A stretch of 64,000 nucleotides of DNA from Benincasa hispida. Its lineage: Eukaryota > Streptophyta > Magnoliopsida > Cucurbitales > Cucurbitaceae. The stretch is from assembly GCF_009727055.1 (NCBI RefSeq), contig NC_052353.1:62296388-62360387 (forward strand), given 5' to 3'. A program made the position numbers and the translations under genes. Under the pieces are notes generated by a model that saw nothing but the letters and a program-made list of their open reading frames with translations, had not been told where the DNA came from and did not search any database. Each line of letters begins with the position of its first letter. Position 1 is the first letter of the stretch. Below are positions 16,168-29,124 of this stretch, in pieces.

Positions 16168-18230
16168 CATATATACATATTACAAGTCATATCATTTAAA
16201 TACTATATTAATAATTATAAATATATCATTTTATTTCTTCAACTTTATAAACTAAACAATTTTAGTACAATATAAATGAAATCGAGATCGAGTGGAAGAT
16301 ATTTATTATATATTTATGAAAATTTAGAAATGATTAATCAAATCAAAGTTCATGAACTTAAATTTCATTTCACTTTTCATTTTTCATTACTTTTTATTGT
16401 TCTTTAGAATTTATAAAATTTCTATATCTTTAAATTTTCTTTAATAAAATTCATAAACTTTTAAGACAGAAGCCTTCTTATAATCATTTGTTTTTGTTTT
16501 CTTTTCTTTTTCTCTCTAAAATCGAGCTTATAAATATTGCTATTTTTTTTTCTTTTACATATGTTTCGAAATCTAAGTAAATATTTAAACATGTTTTTAT
16601 TACTTAAAATAAACTAATAATCATATTATGTATCTAAAAAGAATTATGAGGAAACAAGTACACTTTTTTAAAATTTATCGTCTCTAATTATTTGTTAAGT
16701 TCACAACTTCAAACATTGACGTCATTAAATTAGCCTATCACATAATACTTGAATAATATTTTTTTTTCTTTTTTCTTTTTTCTTTTTTTTTTTAAAAAAA
16801 AGAGTACAAGTAGCATGCACGCAACTGTAAACTAATAAATTGATGACAATGACTTATTAAACCTAAAATTTATGAATTTTATTAGAAATCTATTACAAGT
16901 ATAGATACATATTTAATACAAACTTAAAAATTTTAGAAGACTAAATGAAGTGAAAAGGTTGAAGAAAATGGAAGCACTAATGTTGAAAGTTAAAACCTAA
17001 AAACAAATATCCACGAGCGATAATTAAATTAAACCAAAGTTGTACAATTATACCCAAATAAAAAAAAAATGTACACAATAATTTTTGTAAGAGAACGGAA
17101 TCCATTGAATGCTTTGTTGCGTTAATCATATCATAAAATAAGGTAATCGTAAAAAGATACACACTTTGCTGAAACGGCAATAATTAATTAAGAAAGCAAG
17201 GTAGCAATAACAATAGCAATAATTATTTAAGTTTTAAATATAAAATTAGTTCGGCAATAATTTATCCCCTTTTGACTGAATATAATGTTGTTCGTGGAAG
17301 TAACGTAAAGCTTTGATAATTTGTCCGTTGGGACCAATTCCTAGAAAACTCCATTGGCATCAACAATTTAGCAGCCACCCAATAAATAATTCAAACATTT
17401 CATCTTTCCCTTGAAGGCAAAAGATTCAAGTCTCAGTTTCATTTGTGAAGGAATCACGTGAGTTTCACGTGCACGTAACTGCATTCGTAAGTTCCTCGAA
17501 CCTAGGCTGGACTATACCCCGTTTTCGCTTTTGTTTTTATATTAAAAAAATATATACAATTGATAATATTTGATAAAGATAAAACAATAATGGGTGGCAT
17601 ACATAAAAAAGTAAAAGACAGAAATAATTGAGTTTCGAGTACAGAGGACTCCTCTGTGCATGTAGGGCTAAGCTAATAAACCCGTAAACGCTAAAACACA
17701 AAAAAAAGGCAACAACAAACCAAGAAAATAAAAACAATAAAAATAGAGGTCGTATGGATTACGCAACAGTTCACATCATAAAAAGATGGGGTTGGTTTGA
17801 AAATAAAAACAAAGAAAATGGGCGGGAGTATCGAAAAAGAAAAACCACGAATTGGCATGTCTTTAAATTGTATCCATCTCTATTTGGCATTTTTATAGCA
17901 ACACGCAGAGACACACACCATAAAAGAAAAAAAAGGAAGACAGCTATAATAATAATAATAATAATAAATAAGGGGGAAAATTTTGGAAAAGCCGTGGGAG
18001 GAGAGTGCAATTGGAAAGCGAAATGGCCTCCTCATTACACTTGTCTCCTAACAGCGACATTTGCGAGAGTTTCACGTGTCAGCTTTTTCCTCACACCTGT
18101 CCCTTTCTAATCCCATCCCCCACCCATTCTTATTTCAAATATTATTTATATATATATCTGCTCACTCGACCCCACATAATCCCCCCTGAAACCTGGACCC
18201 ACCAACCCTTTTTTTTAAAAAAAAAAAAAA
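16168..18230 (+). repeat. Identical 2,063-bp block, copy 1 (probably false)
   Basis: This block recurs at 21465-23527 with a constant offset of 5,297 bases, so no indels are present; every stretch I compared is identical. It starts straight after the adapter sequence and ends in a poly-A run at the N gap. It encodes nothing recognisable. The 118-residue frame at 17754-18110 is low-complexity and occurs identically in the second copy. Most likely it is the end of a chimeric contig rather than a biological duplication. Confidence 0.9.
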
Positions 18231-19080
18231 NNNNNNNNNNNNNNNNNNNNNNNNNNNNNNNNNNNNNNNNNNNNNNNNNNNNNNNNNNNNNNNNNNNNNN
18301 NNNNNNNNNNNNNNNNNNNNNNNNNNNNNNNNNNNNNNNNNNNNNNNNNNNNNNNNNNNNNNNNNNNNNNNNNNNNNNNNNNNNNNNNNNNNNNNNNNNN
18401 NNNNNNNNNNNNNNNNNNNNNNNNNNNNNNNNNNNNNNNNNNNNNNNNNNNNNNNNNNNNNNNNNNNNNNNNNNNNNNNNNNNNNNNNNNNNNNNNNNNN
18501 NNNNNNNNNNNNNNNNNNNNNNNNNNNNNNNNNNNNNNNNNNNNNNNNNNNNNNNNNNNNNNNNNNNNNNNNNNNNNNNNNNNNNNNNNNNNNNNNNNNN
18601 NNNNNNNNNNNNNNNNNNNNNNNNNNNNNNNNNNNNNNNNNNNNNNNNNNNNNNNNNNNNNNNNNNNNNNNNNNNNNNNNNNNNNNNNNNNNNNNNNNNN
18701 NNNNNNNNNNNNNNNNNNNNNNNNNNNNNNNNNNNNNNNNNNNNNNNNNNNNNNNNNNNNNNNNNNNNNNNNNNNNNNNNNNNNNNNNNNNNNNNNNNNN
18801 NNNNNNNNNNNNNNNNNNNNNNNNNNNNNNNNNNNNNNNNNNNNNNNNNNNNNNNNNNNNNNNNNNNNNNNNNNNNNNNNNNNNNNNNNNNNNNNNNNNN
18901 NNNNNNNNNNNNNNNNNNNNNNNNNNNNNNNNNNNNNNNNNNNNNNNNNNNNNNNNNNNNNNNNNNNNNNNNNNNNNNNNNNNNNNNNNNNNNNNNNNNN
19001 NNNNNNNNNNNNNNNNNNNNNNNNNNNNNNNNNNNNNNNNNNNNNNNNNNNNNNNNNNNNNNNNNNNNNNNNNNNNNNNN
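18231..19080. other. Assembly gap (850 N)
   Basis: The run of N follows the poly-A tract that ends the first copy of the duplicated block. Its length is probably an estimate from paired reads. Open frames crossing it mean nothing. Confidence 0.99.
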
Positions 19081-19522
19081 CAAAGTAATAATTATGGTGT
19101 TGTTCTAATAATAATCATAGTTCTCATAAATAGATATAGACAAAATCCAAACAAATTCTGACACATTTTATTTGAAATTAGTTTTAAACAAAGAAAGAGA
19201 GAGAGAGGGGAAAAAAAAAGGGATTTCAATGCCAGATGGCAAATGCACCACGCACATGACATTGGCCATCAACAAAAACACAGAATAAATGAATAAAAAT
19301 AAATAAATAAATAAATAAATAAGATGCTTTCCTTATTAAGAACCAAATCATGTTAATTTTTTTTAGAGGAAAAAAATCCCAACATGTTAGATAGTCTCAA
19401 TCGCATAAGTTTGATTTATAAGGTCAGATTTGACCCCACCATCAATGATGCTCCATTACCTTTAATTCAATTAATTACTCTCTAAATTATAATCCCCTAA
19501 CTTTCTCTTTTTTCATTTAATT

Positions 19523-19560
<38 letters not shown>

Positions 19561-21464
19561 AATCAACGTCGTGTTAGGTTATGTTTCCGATTGCGACAGA
19601 TTTTGTCATTATTGTTTAAAAGGAAAAAAAAAAAAAATCAATTAACCAAAGATTTGGAGCACGACCATTTTTAAAAAAAATAATGTTAATTAAATCAACC
19701 CATGCTTAGCTTAGCAGAAATCCCAAATCCCCCCTATTACAAATATAAATAAAGCATTAATTAATCTCTTACATAGTGGGATATTGACATTTTATGTGTG
19801 TGTGTTTATTATTACTTTAAATACATGTATTTATTTATTAATTCGATGCATTCAATCGTCCAACTGACTTTGCCGCAATTGATACCTCACCTAATTAGAC
19901 TTTTATGGATTGGACTTTGATGCATTTAGATAAATATATAGATGCTGTTTGGACTCACGCAAAAGGATTGTATTCTTCTGTATTCTATTCAATACTAATA
20001 TTTTATAATAAAGTCGTATTGAATAGTTGGTCAATTTCTCTGTTTCCCAAACCAAGAAAAGTACATGATACCGACCTTTTACAAACCCAAATTCTTCAAT
20101 TCTCATTTTAATTTTCTAGTTAGGTATTAGGAATGATCAAATGACGATAATATATTTTTAATACAACAAATATTTTTAAAATAATTCCAATTCATAAATA
20201 CTTAATTTAAATCAAAGGTTGTTATTTAAAGCATACCCATATATATATACTCCACATCAACAAAAACAAGCATTACTTGATAGTAACGTCCAAACTAAAA
20301 ACTATTTGTCCATATTTAAAAAAAAAAACTTATTTAAGAATATTGGAACAATGTAGTTGACAACCATTATTTAGATGATAGTCAGTAGATTTGAACAATA
20401 AGTTTTTCAAATTTGTTGAAAGAGTTTTATTGACATATTTAATCAAGTAGGTAATATTTGTAGGTTTGGCATTACAAATATAGTCGGAATGAAAAATAAA
20501 AATATGAAGGATGGTGTCAAGTAGGAAAGAAGACGACAATGTTTTATAGCGTTGAAAAGAAAAAAGAAGAATGGGAATAGAGATGAGTTTGACAACTCAC
20601 TCATCCAAAAGGGATAAGTTTGGTTTTTAATATTAAATTAAAGAATGAGTAAAATGTTGGGTTACTTTAGGGTTAGATTCCTAGGCATAGAACAATAACC
20701 CTTTTTTTCCTCTTATATTTAATAACAATAATGTAATAGGGAAGGGGGGGGAAAGGTACATAGTTTAGCAAAAGAATAAAGGGATATAAAGAAAGAAAAT
20801 GGGCAGCAATAACTACGACAAGTGATGCTTTTTTTTTTTCTATATAGTTGAAGGAATAAATAAATAATAATAAGAAAGAAAGTATAAAGAAAAGGGGTGG
20901 AGGAATGAGATTCACGGGCAATGGAGGGGCATGCCGGTCATAAAGGGACAGATGGTGAGGGCTCACAAGGTAATGAAATAATTTAGTTTAAAAAGAAAAG
21001 AAAGAAAAGGGAAGGGGGAGGGGCTCCATTTGGTGGATTGAAATGTACAAAAATGTTATTAATGGGAAACGGGGGATGAGATTCCTGTTTTGCCCTGCTT
21101 CGATTGGGATGGCTTTTGGTTTTGGCTCCTTCAATATTGAATGCTTTGTCCCCACGGTGTCGTTTTGGAATGCAAAATGGAATGGTCCAATTTTATTTAT
21201 TTTTCATTTGCTTTGCGTGAATATGACCGCTCAACAATTTCATTTTTCGGCAACCTTATTATTAATTATCCTTTTAATTACAATATAGGCGGTAGGGTTT
21301 CCTTTCCTATGATCATTATTTATTGCCGCTGCCGCTGCCTTCCTTCCCGCTTATTCCCATCTTATCATCTCCCTATCTAAATCACCATCAAATCTTCTTA
21401 ATCATCATTATTTTAACTTCTTCTATTTTCTCTCTCTCTTTTTTTTTTTTTAAAAAAAATTATA
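19081..21464. other. Intergenic with microsatellites
   Basis: No gene is supported. There is a (CT)n run at 19527-19556, (AAAT)n near 19296-19322, and several poly-A and poly-T tracts. The frames at 19903-20111 and 21043-21380 resemble no family I know. Confidence 0.6.
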
Positions 21465-23527
21465 CATATATACATATTACAAGTCATATCATTTAAATAC
21501 TATATTAATAATTATAAATATATCATTTTATTTCTTCAACTTTATAAACTAAACAATTTTAGTACAATATAAATGAAATCGAGATCGAGTGGAAGATATT
21601 TATTATATATTTATGAAAATTTAGAAATGATTAATCAAATCAAAGTTCATGAACTTAAATTTCATTTCACTTTTCATTTTTCATTACTTTTTATTGTTCT
21701 TTAGAATTTATAAAATTTCTATATCTTTAAATTTTCTTTAATAAAATTCATAAACTTTTAAGACAGAAGCCTTCTTATAATCATTTGTTTTTGTTTTCTT
21801 TTCTTTTTCTCTCTAAAATCGAGCTTATAAATATTGCTATTTTTTTTTCTTTTACATATGTTTCGAAATCTAAGTAAATATTTAAACATGTTTTTATTAC
21901 TTAAAATAAACTAATAATCATATTATGTATCTAAAAAGAATTATGAGGAAACAAGTACACTTTTTTAAAATTTATCGTCTCTAATTATTTGTTAAGTTCA
22001 CAACTTCAAACATTGACGTCATTAAATTAGCCTATCACATAATACTTGAATAATATTTTTTTTTCTTTTTTCTTTTTTCTTTTTTTTTTTAAAAAAAAGA
22101 GTACAAGTAGCATGCACGCAACTGTAAACTAATAAATTGATGACAATGACTTATTAAACCTAAAATTTATGAATTTTATTAGAAATCTATTACAAGTATA
22201 GATACATATTTAATACAAACTTAAAAATTTTAGAAGACTAAATGAAGTGAAAAGGTTGAAGAAAATGGAAGCACTAATGTTGAAAGTTAAAACCTAAAAA
22301 CAAATATCCACGAGCGATAATTAAATTAAACCAAAGTTGTACAATTATACCCAAATAAAAAAAAAATGTACACAATAATTTTTGTAAGAGAACGGAATCC
22401 ATTGAATGCTTTGTTGCGTTAATCATATCATAAAATAAGGTAATCGTAAAAAGATACACACTTTGCTGAAACGGCAATAATTAATTAAGAAAGCAAGGTA
22501 GCAATAACAATAGCAATAATTATTTAAGTTTTAAATATAAAATTAGTTCGGCAATAATTTATCCCCTTTTGACTGAATATAATGTTGTTCGTGGAAGTAA
22601 CGTAAAGCTTTGATAATTTGTCCGTTGGGACCAATTCCTAGAAAACTCCATTGGCATCAACAATTTAGCAGCCACCCAATAAATAATTCAAACATTTCAT
22701 CTTTCCCTTGAAGGCAAAAGATTCAAGTCTCAGTTTCATTTGTGAAGGAATCACGTGAGTTTCACGTGCACGTAACTGCATTCGTAAGTTCCTCGAACCT
22801 AGGCTGGACTATACCCCGTTTTCGCTTTTGTTTTTATATTAAAAAAATATATACAATTGATAATATTTGATAAAGATAAAACAATAATGGGTGGCATACA
22901 TAAAAAAGTAAAAGACAGAAATAATTGAGTTTCGAGTACAGAGGACTCCTCTGTGCATGTAGGGCTAAGCTAATAAACCCGTAAACGCTAAAACACAAAA
23001 AAAAGGCAACAACAAACCAAGAAAATAAAAACAATAAAAATAGAGGTCGTATGGATTACGCAACAGTTCACATCATAAAAAGATGGGGTTGGTTTGAAAA
23101 TAAAAACAAAGAAAATGGGCGGGAGTATCGAAAAAGAAAAACCACGAATTGGCATGTCTTTAAATTGTATCCATCTCTATTTGGCATTTTTATAGCAACA
23201 CGCAGAGACACACACCATAAAAGAAAAAAAAGGAAGACAGCTATAATAATAATAATAATAATAAATAAGGGGGAAAATTTTGGAAAAGCCGTGGGAGGAG
23301 AGTGCAATTGGAAAGCGAAATGGCCTCCTCATTACACTTGTCTCCTAACAGCGACATTTGCGAGAGTTTCACGTGTCAGCTTTTTCCTCACACCTGTCCC
23401 TTTCTAATCCCATCCCCCACCCATTCTTATTTCAAATATTATTTATATATATATCTGCTCACTCGACCCCACATAATCCCCCCTGAAACCTGGACCCACC
23501 AACCCTTTTTTTTAAAAAAAAAAAAAA
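21465..23527 (+). repeat. Identical 2,063-bp block, copy 2 (likely the genuine one)
   Basis: Same sequence as 16168-18230, but joined without an adapter on the left (TTTAAAAAAAATTATACATA) and running through the poly-A tract into unique sequence leading to the RING gene 3' end. Because both edges are continuous, this copy is probably the real locus. Confidence 0.9.
22752..22768. promoter_or_regulatory. Twin G-boxes (CACGTG)
   Basis: CACGTG occurs at 22752-22757 and 22763-22768, 11 bp apart (one helical turn), and the second runs into GCACGTAAC. A further CACGTG is at 23370-23375 (TTTCACGTGTCAGC). G-boxes bind bZIP and bHLH factors. No gene start is visible close by on either strand, so a function is unproven. 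Confidence 0.4.
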
Positions 23528-23684
23528 ACAATAATAATAACTGAAAATTAATTTTAGGAAGAAGGAAGTTGAACAATTTGTATTTTTTTTTCCTTGATGT
23601 GTTGAATGAATATTTGATATGAAAAAAAAAAAGGTCTAGTTAGTAACTTGCTTGGTTGTGTTTTTTTGTAGCAGAGACTTAGGC

Positions 23685-24968
23685 TTAGGACATGTTTACA
23701 TGTACACTAGCGTTTTTGGTTGATTTACAAATGGGGCATGTGTGGACTGATGACCCACAAACAGTACACAGACACAGATGCCTGCAAGGCAATAGCAACA
23801 CACTCGATTCCTCTTTCCCACAGTTTCTGCACATTCTGCTCTTCCTGCTCCCCGTACCTTCACCACCGCCATTCTTCCTTTTCACTGTTTTTTCTTTAAC
23901 CACGCGCCACCCTTCTTCTTCTTCTTTTTCCTCTTCCTTCTCGTTGCTCCCGCAGCTTGACTGCGCGTCGTCCACCAATGCCGCCGTCGCTTGATCCTCG
24001 ATTCCACCACCAACCACGTGGGTTCGATCTTCGTTCACTTGACACAACACTTGTTCCAGATTGTTTCTTAATGCATTCACTGCGGCTTCATTCGTTTGTG
24101 CCATATCACGCCATAGCTGATTCTCTATACATAAAGACTTCACTCTTTCCTCTAATGCCCAATTCAATTTCCCCATCTTTTCGATCTCTTCCTCTTTTAA
24201 TTTCAGTCTCTTCATTACACTCACTTCAATCGCTTCGATTATCCTCCTCGCTTGCCTTTTTCGCCTCTCTTCAACTTCCGATCTCACCTTCTCCAACTGA
24301 AAAATAAAGTCCAGAAATATATTATATATATCAATCCCCAAATTCAAATTCACTATTTAAAAATAGAAAAGGAAAAAAAAAAAAAAAAACAGAGAGATGG
24401 GATTAATTATGATTTTTAGAGGCTTACGTGTTGAGAAATCAAACGGTCGATGTCGAGTTGCTGTTGGTGGATCTGGAGGGAGATGTCCTCTCCAAGAAAG
24501 GAGAAAGATCCGCAAGATTTGGAAACAGGGGCAGAGGGATAGGAAGCGAATGGGTTCATATTCATGCATTCTCTAGCGCGCTTTCTTGGGAGAGGGAGGG
24601 TGTAGTTATAGGTTAAACCGCTATCGGATTTCATTGCCGCAGAGACTGCAGCAGTTTTAGGAGGAGAAACAGAGGAATCCACGATCACGGAGTTGTAAGC
24701 CGGAAGAAGAGTTTCTGCGGTGGTTGTTCCTGATACTAACGGAACTCCTCCATATCCCATTCCAGTACTATTGTACATATTCGTATCTCCTTCAATGAGA
24801 TTCACCAATTCTCTGTAAAAATCCACAATAATCCTGATGATTAGAATCAAAACCAAACCCAAGAATGAGAACAACTCAAACAAAAAACTTGCATATAAAA
24901 TATACAAACCTGTTTCCTCCTATTAGTTGAGGATGGAAGAGATTGAGATGGCGAGCTTCAACAGCCAT
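23685..24968 (-). CDS. BOI-related / SBP-type RING E3 ubiquitin ligase
   Basis: The protein is 351 residues in three exons on the minus strand: 24968-24910, 24812-24428 and 24296-23685, with GT-AG junctions and matching phases. It begins MAVEARHLNLFHPQLIGGNRE, typical of the S-ribonuclease-binding-protein/BOI family. Residues 95-105 hold a basic PRKRARE patch (likely nuclear signal). Residues 120-240 form a long heptad region starting LGEDISLQIHQQQLDIDRLI and continuing through EVEERRKRQARRIIEAIE, the family's coiled WRD region. An acidic run EEEKEEEEGW follows. The C-terminus (304-338) is a C3HC4 RING: CRNC, LLPCRHLCLC, TVC, CPIC. BOI proteins ubiquitinate or restrain transcription factors and work with DELLA proteins in stress and gibberellin responses; which paralogue this is cannot be told here. 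It looks intact. Confidence 0.94.
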
Positions 24969-25990
24969 GAGATTATTGAGAGAGAGTAAAGATTTTTAAA
25001 GAGAAGTAAGAAGGGATGTTGTGGTGTTGGAAAAGAGAGAAGGGGAAATCCTGGATTCTTATCCTATCGCAAAATGTTGGTGGGAGTTATAGAGAGAGAG
25101 AGAGAGGAAAATGAAGGAGGGAGGGGACATGCAAATGCAATCAAGGAAGCAAGGCGCATGGTGGGGTTTATTTAGGGGTTGCCTTGTTTAGAAAAAGGTG
25201 ATTGAATAAAATAAAATAAAATAAAATAAATAGACAGCGAGATATATATATATATGTATATAAAAAATATTTATTGTAAATATTAATTTGGTTTGGAGTT
25301 GTCTATTTTTGGATTCGGTTAGGAGAACGTGAACGAGGTTGGGTTGCGTTTTGACTCATCTACCTGCTGAATATTTAATAAAGCAAGGAGGGGAGAGAAA
25401 AAAGAGAGTGAAATAATGAGGGGTATTTCCGTGATTTGGGCATGTGGTTATCTTAATCCTGGTTCGTAGGTTAAGTGAGAGAGAGGGATAAGTGGCGGGG
25501 GGGAGGTTGTTTCTTTGTTTCTTTTCCATAACTGACAAGGTAAGAATATGCCACGTACACATTGCACACTGGGCCCTTGCACTAGGCCGCCACGTAGGCC
25601 CAGCTAAACTACAAAATACCTTTCCTTTTCTTTTCTTTTCTTTTCTTTTCTTTTTTTTATAATATTTTTGGTGTGTTGGAGTAAGGGGGGAGGGGCCCAC
25701 AGAAACGGAGGAGGGGATGCTTGTGCCACGTGGGAAGTGCCAGCGTAGCAATAAAAGGGTGGCACCCAGTACGGTGTACTCGGGTGGTGTTTTTGGCAGG
25801 TTGTTAAAGTTTGGCTTGGCGGACAGTGTGATTCATGAATCATGCTTCTCCCATGGAAACCCCCCCACTGCCTTTCTAATTTTTCCCACCCGCCACGTCA
25901 CCCCCCCACCTCCGGGTTCAACTCCATGCCTGCCACTCCACCAGCCCTCTCCTGCACCTCCGTTTTCATCTATTATATCACTATCAACGC
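24969..25990 (-). promoter_or_regulatory. 5' flank of the RING ligase gene
   Basis: This non-coding region lies upstream of the minus-strand RING gene. It contains (GA)n at about 25089-25106, (AAAAT)n at about 25204-25229, (TTTTC)n at about 25621-25650, and a G-box CACGTG at 25727-25732 within GCCACGTGGGA. CACGT cores also occur near 25551, 25590 and 25894. Such ABRE/G-box-like cores would suit a stress-responsive promoter, but nothing proves use. The frames at 25356-26043 are shadows of the simple repeats. Confidence 0.4.
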
Positions 25991-27738
25991 TGCCCTTGGG
26001 TCGGATCGACTTAAATAGTAAATTAACTCATCAAACATTTTAATTGAATCGGTTCGAGTTATTCTCGTCGTCATTCAAATTTTTATTTTAAAAATAAGTG
26101 AAATGTTAACATGTACCATCATTTATTTTATTATTTTGATACCTTGAATTAATATTAACAAATTTATTTTATTTTATATTATAGGATTTTTCAATAATTT
26201 TAAAGATTATGCAACTAAGATAGATTAAAATGAATATATGTATGTATAATTTTATTAGAAGTAAACCTATTTTATAAAATTAATAATAAGTTCTAATTAG
26301 TTTAAGTTTTTTCTCTTGAATCAATTTCATTTATTAATTCAATCCAATCTAAATCAGTTACAATTTAAATTGTAAATTGATTGAGTATTTTAAATTATCA
26401 AACTGTTTGAACACCTTTAATTGATATCCTGATTCAAAATGGACGGCTACTATTTAATCTTACTATTGCAACGAGTGTGATTCTAATATATTAATTTGTG
26501 TACATGTGCGGCCTTTTTAAAATTCAAAGAATAACATTTGTAGTAGTTGATTTATTGTTCTAAAAAATCCAAAAGAAAGGTAGTAGTTGATTTACTCTCC
26601 AACCTAACCTCTTTATTTATTTTCAACATTAATCTTTTTAAGTTACTCTCTTTCATTATGGAAAAAGAAACAAATGTTAGAATATTGTTTCGTCGGTTTC
26701 ATTCATTTTGTTTCTTTCTAAAGTGTTGAAACGTCTACTTTGACTTTTATATTTTTTTTTAAAAAAAATAAGGTTATCTATTTTGTTTCATGTCATTGAT
26801 GGTTAACTGATTGACAATGCGTTATTATTTTTTTTTATTCTTCTTAAGCAAAGTAAACTGTGCATGATGGTTTTACCTACCAGCTAAACGAATAAAGAAT
26901 TAGCTATGAGTAAGCGTCGATTTGGTTACCAAATATGTTAAATACATATATCACGTATTAATTTAACACAGTGCAAATTGTGAATTCAATATTTTAACTA
27001 AATTGAATATTTACCATTGAAATTTTAATAAGAATACAACATAGTGATTAAGACATTTACTTCGTTGTTTAATTTAAATTTGGAGGTTTAAGTTTCACCC
27101 CTACATAACATTAACAATGTTTTTAAGAGTTGCGCCTAGATGACGAAGGGGGATTAAATTCATAATTTATTTGTAGTTTACTCTTAATTAATTAAAAACA
27201 ATAGAGTAAAAAAGGGTTGACCTAGGGGTGTTCGAAAAATTAATGATATGAAAAATTGAGATTTGGGTTAGATTATCTTCAAATAAATTAAAAATTTATG
27301 AATTTGGTTGGTTCATGGTTTTACCTTAAATAACCCAAACAAACTCGAACCTTAGATAACTTTAAAAACTTGAACAAACTTGAATTTATTATTAATTTTA
27401 AATATTGATGTACTTAGATGCAATTATATATACATTTATTTTTAAATTTTTTTTATTTATTACTCAACAACTCCTCAAAATAAATTTTGAACACTTTCGA
27501 AACAAAATCTTCACAGCATAAGTTGAAATTGAATAGTAAATCTTAATTCAATATATGAAAATAATTAAATAGTTTTTTTTTTCCATATTAACATTTTGCT
27601 TATTTTTAAAACAAACACATAAATAAACAATGTGAATAATTTGAACCAACTTAATCTACAAATTTAATGGTTGAATTGGATTGGATTCAATATTTAATAA
27701 GAGTTGTTTAGATTGAAGGTCTAAAAAGTGTTTTAACC
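25991..27738. other. Intergenic, no gene seen
   Basis: AT-rich spacer. At about 27226 a TAGGGGTGTTCGA word resembles a hAT-type MITE left end followed by repeated CTTGAA/AACCCAAAC words, but no matching right end was found. No coding frame is supported. Confidence 0.5.
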
Positions 27739-27900
27739 TAGGGGTGGTCATTCAAACCGTAAAAACTGAACCGAAAACTCAGTGAAATCGAAAATTGCGG
27801 TTTGAAGAAATTTTGAAACCAAATTAATTCGTTTCGATTCGGTTTCAATTTCAAAAACCAAATTTGAAACCAAACAAACTATTTTTAAACTATATATATA

Positions 27901-27968
<68 letters not shown>

Positions 27969-28225
27969 ATATAATATTAAAAAAAGTAAACCCGAATTTA
28001 AAATCGAATTGCTTTATAATTAAAGAACAAAATCGAATTTAAAACTGAACCGAATCAAACCGTTTTTAATTAAAAATATATTATAACATAGATTTTTTAA
28101 AATGCCAAAACCGAATTTGAAACCGAATCGAACCAAAAACCAATAAATCGATTCGGTTTCACATATTAAAAATTTCGATTCGATTCGGTTTGACAACCAA
28201 ACCGAACCGATCCGTTTCCACCCTA
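27739..28225. mobile_element. hAT-type MITE, 487 bp, 8-bp target duplication
   Basis: The element starts TAGGGGTGG and ends CCACCCTA, an imperfect terminal inverted repeat. It is flanked by perfect 8-bp direct repeats TTTTAACC at 27731-27738 and 28226-28233. Eight-base target duplications and TAGGG/CAGGG-type ends are characteristic of hAT transposons. The interior is self-complementary, built of GAACCGAA/TTCGGTTC words around a (TA)n core at 27891-27974. There is no transposase, so it is non-autonomous. Confidence 0.88.
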
Positions 28226-29124
28226 TTTTAACCTAATTCAACTCGTGAATACCTCTTACTTGCCCATGGCATTAGGATTTTCTTAGAAGCAACCATACCC
28301 CAATTTCATTAATTATTATTATTAAAAATTCCCAATTACTATCCAATTCCAAATGTTGAAAATACAGGACAACTCAACCAACCCATGTAATTTCATCAAT
28401 CCCCTAGTTTGGAGGCAACTCTCTTTCTCTATGCATAGTATAATCAATTAATATATGCATACATGGAATTGACAAACGCCAACAAAAATTGTTTTTCCTC
28501 TAAAAAAAAGAAATGAATAAATAAAATTGGTGGATTATGCTATACACATTGTCATAGTACTGTTTAATCTCATCATCATATGTTAAAATTAAATCCCATA
28601 GAAGCAGCATCTTGCTTTCTCAGTTTGACCCACAATGCCACACACAGCTAATTTTGTGCTCAATGCTTCAAATCATGTCCCCATTTCTCTTTCTATAATC
28701 ATTAATTTTTTTATCTCGCTTATCCCTATCAAAAACATATTATCATAACACATTATAATATATATCGAATCAATAATATTTCAGTACTTGTATTATTGGA
28801 TGTTTTGTTTTTTACATATGATCAAATATATAGTCAACATGAATATGGTTGATTGATGTATACTTATTTATTTAACATCGAGGATTTAAATCTTCCTACT
28901 CTATCTTAATTATTATAAGAAAATAGTTCAAATTACACACATATATATGTGCCTAATAATACATCTAAATCATCTGCCGGCGGACGTATATTAACGAAAG
29001 AAAAGGTAGAAGATCAAATGTGGGCAAGAAATATAAGGTTGTTGCCTCTTATTAATTTACAAAGGTACCCTTTAAAAAAAATTATGAAAAACAATTTTTT
29101 TTTAATGTCTTTAGTCTAATAATT
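28226..29124. other. Intergenic, no gene seen
   Basis: AT-rich spacer between two repeat areas. I see no coding frame and no clear regulatory site. Confidence 0.5.

Noticed and set aside
17754..18110. A 118-residue frame that occurs twice, identically, and so looked conserved
   Set aside because: The identity comes from the duplicated assembly block, and the frame includes an (ATA)n run read as isoleucines.
18005..19108. A long open frame of 367 codons on the plus strand, with a mirror frame on the minus strand
   Set aside because: It is open only because it crosses the N gap; the real residues before the gap are low-complexity.
23692..24307. Plus-strand frames over the RING gene
   Set aside because: They are shadows of the minus-strand RING ligase exon 3.
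25356..26043. Frames of 79 to 131 residues upstream of the RING gene
   Set aside because: They are built from simple repeats such as (TTTTC)n and match no family.
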